Below are positions 20,349 through 29,663 of a stretch of 64,000 nucleotides of DNA, one piece after another; position 1 is the first letter of the stretch, and the number at the start of each line of letters is the position of its first letter. The stretch lies in contig NKIP01000002.1 of NCBI GenBank assembly GCA_002256145.1, forward strand, positions 62,001 to 126,000, given 5' to 3'. The notes under the pieces were generated by a model. That model saw only the letters and a list, made by a program, of their open reading frames with translations, searched no databases and was not told the DNA's origin. Source of the DNA: Comamonadaceae bacterium PBBC1. GTDB lineage: Bacteria; Pseudomonadota; Gammaproteobacteria; Burkholderiales; Burkholderiaceae_C. The position numbers and the translations under genes are program-made.

Positions 20349-20372
20349 GGTTTTTTCTCCGGTCAGTCAAAG

Positions 20373-20978
20373 TTAATCGTTGGGACGCCCCATGCCTGTT
20401 GTGTCAAACAGGACGGGGGGTGGGTTGGTTTTCATGTTTTCGGCAAAGGCCATTTGTTCGGGGTGTGCGCACTCGTCAGCCAGACGACGGCCTTTGCTTT
20501 GGTCCATCAACATGGATTTGTTGGCCAATTGCAGCCAGACAGCGCCGGCTTTTTTGTCTTCCAGCCGAATGGCTCCCGTGGTGGTCGTCACAGGGTGCAT
20601 GCGGTAATGAAAGCCCTTGCCCAAGACGTGGAAGTAGCCAGGCTGGGTGGCATCGGCTTCGAGCCTCACACTGGCCCCCAATTCGCAGGGCAAACGGCCC
20701 AAATGGACCCGCTCTGCGATGGCCAATTCGTCGACTCCCATGGGCAGGGGGGTGTGCACCGCCGCCGCTGGCTGCACCCACTGGGGTCGTGAAAGAGGGT
20801 CGGCTTGGCGTGAAGCGCGGGTCTTGGGTTGGGTCTTCTTTTTGTCCACCGCTTTTTTGGACGACGCTTTGTAGTTTGCCGACTTGTTGACGCCAGGCTT
20901 GGTCACAGGCACTGCGGTTTGTGCACCCACGGCCCAAGGCAGCAGCAGCACCGAGACAATGACAAAAACTGGTTTCAT
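20373..20978 (-). CDS. Uncharacterised exported protein in the mdh-acnB unit
   Basis: No family recognised with certainty. The ATG at 20978, with GAGGT about 8 nt upstream, is preferred over the ATG at 21011, which would overlap the previous gene; this gives 201 residues. A signal peptide is clear (MKPVFVIVSVLLLPWAVGAQ). It is followed by a Lys/Ser/Thr-rich linker (about 25-60) and a globular C-terminal half with VHLGRLPCELGASVRLE and a YRMHPVTTTTGAIRLED stretch. Two cysteines could form a disulfide. It sits between the CitE-like gene and acnB, so it is expressed with TCA genes but located in the periplasm. Confidence 0.75.
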   Translation of the reverse strand: MKPVFVIVSVLLLPWAVGAQTAVPVTKPGVNKSANYKASSKKAVDKKKTQPKTRASRQADPLSRPQWVQPAAAVHTPLPMGVDELAIAERVHLGRLPCELGASVRLEADATQPGYFHVLGKGFHYRMHPVTTTTGAIRLEDKKAGAVWLQLANKSMLMDQSKGRRLADECAHPEQMAFAENMKTNPPPVLFDTTGMGRPND

Positions 20979-21007
20979 GACAAGCGACCTCAGGTTTGAA
21001 ACAGCCA

Positions 21008-22024
21008 TCATGAACCAGTTCCGGACAAAGCCACGGGTTCAGAAAAAAACAATCGGATTTCGGGGGGCAAGGTACAACCGGTCTGGTGGGCTCGTTCGAG
21101 CAACTGCCAGAAAAAGCGGTAGCTGGCCCGGTCATGCAGCTGGCCCGCATGGCTGATCGGTGCCCATGCAGCGGCCTGAGCGGCCAACACGATTGCGCTG
21201 GCCTGCTCAATCTGCGCCTCGCTGGGAGACATGGCGGCCAAAATGGGGCGAATCTGGTCCGGGTGGATGCTCCACATGCGGGTGTAACCCAGCTCACAAG
21301 CGGCTTTGTGGGCGGCCATGCGCATGGCCTCGGAGTTCTTGAATTCGGTCACCACGCAGTGCGAAGGCACCTTGCCGTGCGCGTGGCAGGCACTGGCGAT
21401 GTCGAGCTTGGCTCGCAGCACCAAGGGGTGCGTGAATTGGCCTTGAATGCCCATGCCCTCAGCGGGTATGGCCCCGCCATGGGCCGAGACAAAGTCCATC
21501 AGACCAAAGCTCAGCGACTGCACACGGGGGTGGGCAGCGATGTCAAATGCCCGGTGCACGGCAGCCGGTGATTCAATCAACACATGCAGTGGCAAATGAC
21601 TTGCCCCTGCTTGCAACAAGGCCGCTTGCGCACGCTCAACATCGGCCACGGTTTCGACCTTGGGCACCATGATGTGCGACAGGCATGAACCCGCTTGGGC
21701 TGCAATCAGCGCCATGTCGGCATCAAAAGAGGGGTGATCGACAGGATGGACACGCACGGCCACACGGGCCCTGGGGTTGGCAGCCGTTGCGGCCAATGCC
21801 AGCTCGGTGACCAAGGCGGCATGCTCGGTTTCGCCACCCACGGGCGCACCATCTTCGCAATCGAGGGTGACATCAAAGACGCAAGCACCAAACTCTTGCA
21901 TCATGTCTGCCTGCAATTGCAGGCTTTTACGCATCCTCGCTTCGACACCAGAGTAATGGTCACACACCGGCAGCTGGACGGCTCCGGCTTGTGCTCCCAA
22001 CAGGACGTCGCGAGGATGGCTCAC
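21008..22024 (-). CDS. HpcH/HpaI aldolase/citrate lyase beta-like protein (CoA ester lyase)
   Basis: TIM-barrel lyase of 338 residues related to CitE and malyl-CoA lyase. Recognisable parts are a Mg-binding acidic segment FDVTLDCEDGAPVG, VRVHPVDHPSFDAD, and LIESPAAVHRAFDIA. The subunits of a true citrate lyase (CitD, CitF) are absent nearby, so a role on malyl-, citramalyl- or another CoA ester is more likely. It follows mdh by 20 nt and precedes the exported hypothetical protein, inside a TCA-gene unit. Confidence 0.85.
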   Translation of the reverse strand: MSHPRDVLLGAQAGAVQLPVCDHYSGVEARMRKSLQLQADMMQEFGACVFDVTLDCEDGAPVGGETEHAALVTELALAATAANPRARVAVRVHPVDHPSFDADMALIAAQAGSCLSHIMVPKVETVADVERAQAALLQAGASHLPLHVLIESPAAVHRAFDIAAHPRVQSLSFGLMDFVSAHGGAIPAEGMGIQGQFTHPLVLRAKLDIASACHAHGKVPSHCVVTEFKNSEAMRMAAHKAACELGYTRMWSIHPDQIRPILAAMSPSEAQIEQASAIVLAAQAAAWAPISHAGQLHDRASYRFFWQLLERAHQTGCTLPPEIRLFFSEPVALSGTGS

Positions 22025-22044
22025 TTGGACTTCTCGGCCTGAAA

Positions 22045-23031
22045 TCAGATCAGGTGAGCGACGCCAGCTTGCTCGTCGGTCAACTCTTTGAGCGTCTTGT
22101 CGATGCAGCCTTGGCTGAAGGCGTCGATGTCCAGGCCTTCCACGACTTTGTATTCGCCGTTTTCGCAGGTGACGGGGAAACCGAACATGACGTCTTTAGG
22201 AATGCCGTACCAGCCTTGTGATGGGATACCCATGGTGACCCACTTGCCGTTGGTGCCCAGGGCCCAATCGCGCATGTGGTCGATGGCCGCATTGGCAGCC
22301 GAGGCAGCCGAAGACAGGCCACGGGCTTCGATGATGGCTGCGCCGCGCTTGCCCACAGTGGGCAGGAACACATTGGCGTTCCATTCCTGGTCGTTGATCA
22401 TGTCCTTGACCGATTCGCCGTTGATGGTGGCGAAACGGTAGTCGGCGTACATGGTGGGCGAGTGGTTGCCCCAGACGCACAGTTTTTCGATGTCGGCCAC
22501 GGCTTTGCCAGTCTTGGCTGCGATTTGTGACAGAGCACGGTTGTGGTCCAAACGCAACATGGCGGTGAAGTTGCCGGGCTTGAGGTCAGGCGCGGCCTTC
22601 ATGGCGATGTAAGCGTTGGTGTTGGCGGGGTTGCCCACGACCAGCACTTTCACGTCACGCGAAGCCACTGCGTTCAGGGCTTTGCCTTGTGCAGTGAAGA
22701 TGGCGCCGTTGATGGCCAGCAACTCGGCACGCTCCATGCCGGGGCCGCGTGGGCGCGAACCGACCAACAAAGCGTAGTCAGCGTCTTTGAATGCGGTCAT
22801 GGGGTCGCCGTGGGCTTCCATGCCCACCAGCAATGGGAATGCGCAGTCTTCGAGTTCCATCATCACGCCCTTGAGCGCTTTTTGGGGGCCTTCAACGGGC
22901 ACTTCGAGCAATTGCAGGATGACGGGCTGGTCTTTGCCCAACATTTCGCCAGAGGCGATGCGGAACAACAATGCGTAACCGATTTGACCTGCTGCGCCGG
23001 TGACGGCAACGCGGACGGGCTTTTTGCTCAT
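22045..23031 (-). CDS. mdh: Malate dehydrogenase
   Basis: NAD-dependent malate to oxaloacetate oxidation in the TCA cycle. The protein has 328 residues from the ATG at 23031. The upstream 42 codons of the open frame are non-conserved leader. The NAD fingerprint is [19 protein letters not shown], the active-site loop residue lies in [15 protein letters not shown], and the catalytic histidine is in [11 protein letters not shown]. It is the first gene of the minus-strand TCA unit and has a recognisable promoter about 140 nt upstream. Confidence 0.97.
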   Translation of the reverse strand: MSKKPVRVAVTGAAGQIGYALLFRIASGEMLGKDQPVILQLLEVPVEGPQKALKGVMMELEDCAFPLLVGMEAHGDPMTAFKDADYALLVGSRPRGPGMERAELLAINGAIFTAQGKALNAVASRDVKVLVVGNPANTNAYIAMKAAPDLKPGNFTAMLRLDHNRALSQIAAKTGKAVADIEKLCVWGNHSPTMYADYRFATINGESVKDMINDQEWNANVFLPTVGKRGAAIIEARGLSSAASAANAAIDHMRDWALGTNGKWVTMGIPSQGWYGIPKDVMFGFPVTCENGEYKVVEGLDIDAFSQGCIDKTLKELTDEQAGVAHLI

Positions 23032-23167
23032 GGTGGAAAACTCCAGAAGTGTTGTAAACAAGGGTTGCAGTCCGTTGCCAACATCTGTGTCAGCAAGGCT
23101 GTCCAGCGCACCGGACCCGCACCCCCAACCCACCAAATAGGCCAAAAGCGCTGGCAAACAGCCAAGG

Positions 23168-23197
23168 AGTGTACTCGCGAAAACCCTGATTCGTCAA
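23168..23197 (-). promoter_or_regulatory. Predicted mdh promoter
   Basis: On the minus strand the -35 hexamer TTGACG (23192-23197) and the -10 TACACT (23168-23173) are spaced by 18 nt, which predicts a start near 23161 and a 5' leader of about 130 nt before mdh. The palindrome at 23209-23220 lies just upstream of this -35. Confidence 0.6.
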
Positions 23198-23198
23198 T

Positions 23199-23226
23199 TT
23201 GTCTTATGTCTTATATAAGATATGAT
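23199..23226 (+). promoter_or_regulatory. GntR-type operator palindrome inside the gntR promoter
   Basis: A perfect 12-bp palindrome TCTTATATAAGA (23209-23220) lies within the 16-nt spacer of a plus-strand promoter with -35 TTGTCT (23199-23204) and -10 TATGAT (23221-23226). A tandem GTCTTAT heptamer runs into its left side. Its position suits autorepression of gntR and control of the divergent mdh unit. Binding by the adjacent regulator is inferred. Confidence 0.65.
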
Positions 23227-23269
23227 GCGGCATCTGACATGCACCTGACCGCATGAAGCATTGGCGCCC

Positions 23270-24055
23270 ATGAACCTCCCTTTGACACCGACCGACGCTG
23301 CCTCGCCTGCTGTACAGGCCGCCGCCGTGACTCCGGCATTCAGCCCCCTTTATCAGCAAATCAAAGGGTTGATTTTGCAAAGTCTGCAGTCCAGCGAGTG
23401 GAAGCCCGGCGAGTCCATTCCGAGCGAAATGGAACTCGCTGCTCGTTACCGGGTCAGCCAGGGCACGGTGCGCAAGGCCATCGACGAATTGGCCAGTGAC
23501 CACCTTTTGATCCGCAAGCAAGGCAAAGGCACCTTTGTGGCCACCCATGCCGAGCACCAGGTGCAATACCGTTTTTTGAAACTCGTGCCCGACCAAGGTG
23601 ACTTGAACACCGAAGGCCCTGCCCAGCGTCAAATCGTCGATTGCAAGCGTTTACGCGCATCGGCCGACATTGCCAGGGCGTTGGCGCTGAGGACCGGAGA
23701 CGCCGTCTTGCAAGTGCGGCGCGTCCTGTCTTTTGCGAGCATTCCCACCATTTTGGAAGATCTGTGGCTGCCGGGTGTCCCTTTCAAAGGCTTGACTGCA
23801 GAAAGGCTGACGGCCTATCACGGCCCCATGTATGCGCTGTTTGAGACCGAATTTGGCGTACGAATGGTGCGGGCAGAAGAAAAAATTCGGGCGGTCTTGG
23901 CGGACAAGTCTCAGCGAGAGTTGATGCAATTGGCCAGCAACACCCCCTTGCTGAGTGTCGAAAGGGTGGCCTACACCTACAACGACACCCCCATGGAACT
24001 GCGGCGCGGTTTTTACCGCACCGACACCCACCACTACCACAACGCCCTGAATTGA
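23270..24055 (+). CDS. GntR-family transcriptional regulator, HutC/UTRA subfamily
   Basis: Regulator of 261 residues. The winged-helix domain (residues about 25-95) shows the GntR pattern PLYQQIKGLILQ, GESIPSEMELAARYRVSQGTVRKAIDEL and RKQGKGTFVA. The C-terminal UTRA ligand-binding domain follows (VQYRFLKLV to ELRRGFYRTDTHHY). An open TTG at 23261 exists, but the ATG at 23270 is preferred. Lying between divergent mdh and sdh units, it is a good candidate for a TCA-cycle regulator that senses a small acid. Confidence 0.9.
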   Translation: MNLPLTPTDAASPAVQAAAVTPAFSPLYQQIKGLILQSLQSSEWKPGESIPSEMELAARYRVSQGTVRKAIDELASDHLLIRKQGKGTFVATHAEHQVQYRFLKLVPDQGDLNTEGPAQRQIVDCKRLRASADIARALALRTGDAVLQVRRVLSFASIPTILEDLWLPGVPFKGLTAERLTAYHGPMYALFETEFGVRMVRAEEKIRAVLADKSQRELMQLASNTPLLSVERVAYTYNDTPMELRRGFYRTDTHHYHNALN

Positions 24056-24184
24056 TGAAAACCACCCTGTACAAGTCTGTTTTGAGACTGTCGCTGAAAT
24101 GCTCATGTCAGTTTGCTGCGTTGCAATAGAATTCGATCGTTAGCCTCAAATGTCAAGAACGCGTTACACCCAGAAAGTACCCAC

Positions 24185-24616
24185 ATGACCGAACTCGCCC
24201 GCAAGCGGCCTGAATTCCGCAACATCAACGCCCTGAAAGACTTGCCCAGCTACCGCCTGCCGGTGGCGGGCATTGTGTCCATCTTGCATCGCATCAGTGG
24301 TTTTCTGATGTTTTTGCTGATGCCGCTGATCATCTGGATGTTTGACAACTCCATCTCGTCCGAAATTTCCTTTGCCAAGTTCTCTGCCGCTTTTAACATC
24401 GGCATGGGTTTTGTGCCAGGCTGGTTCATGAAGTTGGTCGCACTGGCCCTGATCTGGGCCTACTTGCACCACTTCATCGCAGGTCTGCGCCACTTGTACA
24501 TGGACATGTTCCACGCCGTGACCAAAGAATTCGGCAAGTCCTCGGCCATCGTCACCCTGGTTCTGAGCATTGGCCTCACAGCCGTGCTGGGTGCCAAGAT
24601 GTTCGGCTTGTACTGA
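24185..24616 (+). CDS. sdhC: Succinate dehydrogenase cytochrome b556 subunit
   Basis: Membrane anchor of complex II, 143 residues. It has three hydrophobic helices. The motifs RPEFRNINALKDLPSYRLP and SILHRISGFLMFLLMP (haem/quinone side) and HHFIAGLRHLYMD with the likely haem-ligand histidine are visible. The start at 24185 is used; the in-frame upstream region lacks family similarity. It begins the sdhCDAB run 130 nt after gntR. Confidence 0.95.
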   Translation: MTELARKRPEFRNINALKDLPSYRLPVAGIVSILHRISGFLMFLLMPLIIWMFDNSISSEISFAKFSAAFNIGMGFVPGWFMKLVALALIWAYLHHFIAGLRHLYMDMFHAVTKEFGKSSAIVTLVLSIGLTAVLGAKMFGLY

Positions 24617-24650
24617 TTTCACCCCACAACAACAAAAAGGAAACTCCACT

Positions 24651-25016
24651 ATGTCCGTGAATTACGGCTCCAAACGCATCGTGACCGGTGCTGGCTACGG
24701 CTTTCGTGACTGGCTCGCACAACGTGTGACCGGCACTTTGATGGCCCTCTTCACCGTGATCTTGTTGGCCCAAGTGATCTTCACCACTGGCCCTATCGGC
24801 TACGAAGAATGGGCTGGCATTTTTGCCTCCCAATGGATGAAGGTCTTGACCTTCTGTGTGATCCTTTCCCTGCTGTACCACGTTTGGGTGGGCATGCGTG
24901 ACATCTGGATGGACTACATCAAGCCCTTGGCCGTGCGCTTGGCTTTGCATGTTTTCACCCTCGTCTGGCTGATCGGCTGTACTGGCTGGGCTGTTCAGGC
25001 CCTGTGGCGCCTGTGA
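24651..25016 (+). CDS. sdhD: Succinate dehydrogenase hydrophobic membrane anchor
   Basis: Second membrane subunit of complex II, 121 residues with three helices. The N-terminal GYGFRDWLAQRVTGTLMALF and the LLYHVWVGMRDIWMDYIKP segment (with a histidine for haem b) match SdhD. A Shine-Dalgarno AAAGGAAA precedes the ATG at 24651. It lies 34 nt after sdhC and 53 nt before sdhA. Confidence 0.94.
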   Translation: MSVNYGSKRIVTGAGYGFRDWLAQRVTGTLMALFTVILLAQVIFTTGPIGYEEWAGIFASQWMKVLTFCVILSLLYHVWVGMRDIWMDYIKPLAVRLALHVFTLVWLIGCTGWAVQALWRL

Positions 25017-25069
25017 TGCGTCAACCCTCGCCTGTCATTGCGCTGAACCCCTACCTACCAAGATAAACC

Positions 25070-26875
25070 ATGAGCTATACCAAAGACAAAATCACCACCC
25101 GCAAGTTTGACGTCGTGATCGTCGGCGCCGGTGGTTCCGGCATGCGTGCCTCGCTTCAGCTGGCACGCGCTGGCTTGAATGTTGCCGTGCTGTCCAAAGT
25201 GTTCCCTACCCGTTCACATACCGTGGCCGCCCAAGGCGGCATCGGTGCCTCGCTGGGCAACATGTCCGACGACAACTGGCATTACCACTTCTACGACACC
25301 ATCAAGGGCTCCGACTGGCTCGGCGACCAAGACGCGATCGAATTCATGTGCCGTGAAGCGCCCAAGGTCGTGTACGACCTGGAGCACATGGGCATGCCTT
25401 TTGACCGCAACCCCGATGGCACCATTTACCAGCGTCCGTTTGGCGGCCACACCGCCAACTACGGTGAAAAGCCCGTGCAACGCGCTTGCGCTGCCGCTGA
25501 CCGCACCGGTCACGCCATGCTGCACACCCTGTACCAGCAAAACGTCGCAGCCAAAACCAGCTTCTTCGTCGAGTGGATGGCCCTGGATCTGATCCGCGAC
25601 GCCGAAGGCGACGTGGTGGGCGTCACGGCATTGGAGATGGAAACCGGTGACTTGCACATCCTGCACGCCAAAACCGTGCTGATGGCCACCGGTGGTGCTG
25701 GCCGCATTTATGCCGCATCCACCAATGCCTTCATCAACACCGGTGACGGCTTGGGCATGGCCGCCCGTTCAGGCATCCCGCTCGAAGACATGGAGTTCTG
25801 GCAATTCCACCCCACCGGCGTGGCCGGTGCTGGCGTGTTGTTGACCGAAGGCTGCCGTGGCGAAGGCGCGATCTTGCTCAACAGCAATGGCGAGCGCTTC
25901 ATGGAACGCTACGCCCCCACCCTGAAAGACTTGGCCCCGCGTGACTTTGTGTCCCGTTCCATGGACCAGGAAATCAAGGAAGGCCGTGGCTGCGGTCCGA
26001 ACAAGGACTATGTGCTGCTCAAGCTCGACCACCTCGGTGCTGAGACCATCCACAAACGTCTGCCCTCGGTGTACGAAATTGGTGTCAACTTTGCCAACGT
26101 CGACATCACCAAAGAGCCGATTCCTGTTGTGCCCACCATCCACTACCAGATGGGCGGTATCCCGACCAACATCAACGGCCAAGTCGTCATCCAGAACCCC
26201 ACCGACCACAACGCCGTGGTCAACGGACTGTACGCGGTGGGCGAATGCTCTTGCGTGTCGGTGCACGGTGCCAACCGCCTGGGCACCAACTCCTTGCTCG
26301 ACTTGCTGGTGTTCGGCCGCGCAGCGGGCAACCACATCGTGGACTTCGCTTCCAAAACCAAGTCGCACAAGCCTTTGCCTGCCGACGCTGCAGACTTCAC
26401 CCTGAGCCGCTTGAACAAGCTCGAAGGCCGTGGCGGTGAATACGCCCAAGACGTGGCCAACGACATGCGTGCCGCCATGCAGCAACACGCTGGCGTGTTC
26501 CGCACCCAGGCCAGCATGGACGAAGGCGTGCAAAAGATCGCAGCCATCCGCGAGCGCGTCAACGCCATCGGCCTGAAGGACACCTCCAAAGTGTTCAACA
26601 CCGCCCGCATCGAAGCCCTGGAAGTGGACAACCTGATCGAAGCCGCGCAAGCGACCATGGTCTCGGCCGCCGCCCGCCGCGAGTGCCGTGGTGCCCACAC
26701 CGTGAGCGATTACGAGCGCCCAGCCGATGACGCCGTGGCCCCATTGGGTCGCGACGACGCCAACTGGATGAAGCACACCTTGTGGCACAGCGCCGACAAC
26801 AGCCTGACCTACAAACCGGTCAAGCTCAAGCCTTTGACTGTGGACTCCGTGCCACCCAAGGTTCGCACCTTCTAA
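25070..26875 (+). CDS. sdhA: Succinate dehydrogenase flavoprotein subunit
   Basis: Catalytic FAD subunit, 601 residues. The FAD fingerprint is VVIVGAGGSGMRASLQLARAG. The covalent-flavin histidine lies in TRSHTVAAQGG. The active-site stretch is FWQFHPTGVAGAGVLLTEG, and GANRLGTNSLLDLLVFGRAAG is the C-terminal FAD/substrate signature. The C terminus includes RRECRGAHTVSDYERP. Converts succinate to fumarate and feeds electrons to SdhB. Confidence 0.97.
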   Translation: MSYTKDKITTRKFDVVIVGAGGSGMRASLQLARAGLNVAVLSKVFPTRSHTVAAQGGIGASLGNMSDDNWHYHFYDTIKGSDWLGDQDAIEFMCREAPKVVYDLEHMGMPFDRNPDGTIYQRPFGGHTANYGEKPVQRACAAADRTGHAMLHTLYQQNVAAKTSFFVEWMALDLIRDAEGDVVGVTALEMETGDLHILHAKTVLMATGGAGRIYAASTNAFINTGDGLGMAARSGIPLEDMEFWQFHPTGVAGAGVLLTEGCRGEGAILLNSNGERFMERYAPTLKDLAPRDFVSRSMDQEIKEGRGCGPNKDYVLLKLDHLGAETIHKRLPSVYEIGVNFANVDITKEPIPVVPTIHYQMGGIPTNINGQVVIQNPTDHNAVVNGLYAVGECSCVSVHGANRLGTNSLLDLLVFGRAAGNHIVDFASKTKSHKPLPADAADFTLSRLNKLEGRGGEYAQDVANDMRAAMQQHAGVFRTQASMDEGVQKIAAIRERVNAIGLKDTSKVFNTARIEALEVDNLIEAAQATMVSAAARRECRGAHTVSDYERPADDAVAPLGRDDANWMKHTLWHSADNSLTYKPVKLKPLTVDSVPPKVRTF

Positions 26876-26938
26876 AGATTGTCTGGACCGCGCACCGCCC
26901 GTGGCGGTCCACCCCCCGAATACACCAGGAGTTCTTTC

Positions 26939-27643
26939 ATGACCCTACGCACTTTCCAGATCTACCGCTACGACCCTGACAAGGACGCCAAGCCTTACAT
27001 GCAGACCATCCAGGTCGAACTGGACGGCAACGAGCGCATGTTGCTCGACGCCCTGATGAAGCTCAAGGCCGTGGACCCGACCATCTCTTTCCGCCGCTCG
27101 TGCCGCGAAGGCGTGTGCGGCTCGGACGCGATGAACATCAACGGCAAAAACGGACTGGCATGTTTGACCAACATGAACACGCTGCCCGGCACCATTGTGT
27201 TGAAGCCCCTGCCCGGTCTGCCCGTGATCCGCGACGTGATCGTGGACATGACTCAGTTCTTCAAGCAGTACCACTCGATCAAGCCTTACCTGATCAACAG
27301 CACCATCCCGCCCGAGACCGAGCGCCTGCAAAGCCCCGAAGAGCGTGACGAGCTGAACGGCTTGTACGAGTGCATCTTGTGCGCCAGCTGCTCAACCAGC
27401 TGCCCCAGCTTCTGGTGGAACCCCGACAAGTTCGTGGGTCCCGCTGGTTTGCTGCAGGCCTACCGCTTCATCGCCGACAGCCGTGACGAAGCCACCGCCG
27501 AGCGCCTGGACAATTTGGAAGACCCTTACCGTCTGTTCCGCTGCCACACCATCATGAACTGCGTCGATGTCTGCCCCAAGGGTCTGAACCCCACCAAGGC
27601 GATTGGCAAGATCAAAGAGATGATGGTTCGCCGCGCTGTCTGA
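26939..27643 (+). CDS. sdhB: Succinate dehydrogenase iron-sulfur subunit
   Basis: Electron-transfer subunit of complex II, 234 residues. The [2Fe-2S] cysteines are in SCREGVCGSDAMNINGKNGLAC. The [4Fe-4S] and [3Fe-4S] ligands are in CILCASCSTSCPSFWW and CHTIMNCVDVCPKGLNP. The ATG at 26939, preceded by AGGAG, is the real start; 20 upstream codons of the frame are leader. Its stop overlaps the sdhE ATG by one base (TGATG). Confidence 0.97.
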   Translation: MTLRTFQIYRYDPDKDAKPYMQTIQVELDGNERMLLDALMKLKAVDPTISFRRSCREGVCGSDAMNINGKNGLACLTNMNTLPGTIVLKPLPGLPVIRDVIVDMTQFFKQYHSIKPYLINSTIPPETERLQSPEERDELNGLYECILCASCSTSCPSFWWNPDKFVGPAGLLQAYRFIADSRDEATAERLDNLEDPYRLFRCHTIMNCVDVCPKGLNPTKAIGKIKEMMVRRAV

Positions 27644-27951
27644 TGACCGTCACCCCCATCCTGGAAGACGCGTCGCTCGTTGGCGCTGACCGATTCGCTG
27701 CCTTGAGCGAGCGGTCATTGAGCAAGCTGCGCTGGCGCAGCCGACGCGGCCTGCTCGAAAACGATTTGTTCATCGAGCGCTTTTTCAACCGGCACGCTGC
27801 TGCGCTGACGGTTGGCCAGGCCCGGGGCATGTACGTGCTGATGGACCTGTCAGACAACGATCTCATGGACTTGCTGCTGCGCCGCACGGAGCTGCAGACC
27901 GAGATCAGCACCGAAGAGGTGCGCGAAGTCCTGGACATGTTGAGAGCGTGA
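27643..27951 (+). CDS. sdhE: Succinate dehydrogenase assembly factor SdhE
   Basis: Small soluble protein, 102 residues, that helps insert FAD into SdhA. The signature RGLLEND (residues 35-41, the RGxxE motif) is followed by ERFFNRHAAALT, a typical continuation. It overlaps sdhB by one base and lies 42 nt before gltA. In Escherichia coli the gene next to sdhE is ygfX; here a YgfX-like gene lies about 27 kb away at 54984-55481. Confidence 0.93.
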   Translation: MTVTPILEDASLVGADRFAALSERSLSKLRWRSRRGLLENDLFIERFFNRHAAALTVGQARGMYVLMDLSDNDLMDLLLRRTELQTEISTEEVREVLDMLRA

Positions 27952-27993
27952 ACCCAACAGGTTCACCCCCCTGAATTTTTGAGGAAACCCACC

Positions 27994-29292
<1,299 letters not shown>

Positions 29293-29312
29293 TCGGTTTT
29301 CAACCGAACCCG

Positions 29313-29338
29313 AAAGCCCGCCTTGTGCGGGCTTTTTT
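29313..29338 (+). terminator. Rho-independent terminator after gltA
   Basis: AAGCCCGC and GCGGGCTT form an 8-bp stem around CTTGT, followed by a run of six T's (29333-29338 region). It lies 20 nt after the gltA stop and ends the sdh-gltA transcript. Confidence 0.85.
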
Positions 29339-29356
29339 CATGCCTGGTGCAACCCC

Positions 29357-29438
29357 GTAGGTCGGCGGCTTCAGCCCCGACAATCTTGTCCCATACAAAT
29401 CTGCGGGCCACATATCGGGGCTGAAGCCGCTGACCTAC
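29357..29438. repeat. REP-like inverted repeat (GTAGGTCGG family)
   Basis: The arms GTAGGTCGGCGGCTTCAGCC (from 29357) and GGCTGAAGCCGCTGACCTAC (to 29438) are 24 bases each, with 23 of 24 paired, and flank a 34-nt spacer. The GTAGGTC head with a GGCTTCAGCC core is a classic REP/RAYT-associated pattern. It lies in the 371-nt gap between gltA and leuC. Confidence 0.75.
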
Positions 29439-29451
29439 AAAATCACAACAA

Positions 29452-29542
29452 CTTGAGGGGACGGGTCCGGGGCCTGGCTGGCCGATTTGCTGGCGCGAAG
29501 CGACTGATGAGGCCTGGCAGGCCCCGGATTCGTCCCCTCAAG
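29452..29542. repeat. Long inverted repeat in the gltA-leuC gap
   Basis: Arms of 32 bases (starting CTTGAGGGGACG and ending CGTCCCCTCAAG) pair at 28 of 32 positions and enclose a 27-nt loop. The sequence differs from the GTAGG elements just upstream, so it is a second repeat type. It could be a family repeat, an mRNA-end structure or a transcription block between the two operons. Confidence 0.65.
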
Positions 29543-29608
29543 TCCACGCGAGGGGGGGCACTTCATCTGTCCATTGACACAAACCTTGGCTAGGCATCAG
29601 CCAACGCG

Positions 29609-29636
29609 ACTGACACAGCATGCGAACCGCATAAAA
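29609..29636 (+). promoter_or_regulatory. Predicted leuC promoter
   Basis: CTGACA (29609-29614), a 16-nt spacer and TAAAAT (29631-29636) would start transcription near 29643, about 20 nt before the leuC ATG. A TTGACA at 29574 lacks a matching -10 and is not preferred. Confidence 0.45.
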
Positions 29637-29663
29637 TGGCAGGTTGCACAGCAAGGAAGCTCC

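Noticed and set aside
21008-22024. Citrate lyase beta subunit (citE) as a firm call
   Set aside because: CitD and CitF partners are absent nearby, so only the family level (CitE-like CoA ester lyase) is supported.
29574-29579. TTGACA at 29574 as the leuC -35 box
   Set aside because: No acceptable -10 hexamer lies 16-18 nt downstream; CTGACA/TAAAAT closer to leuC fits better.
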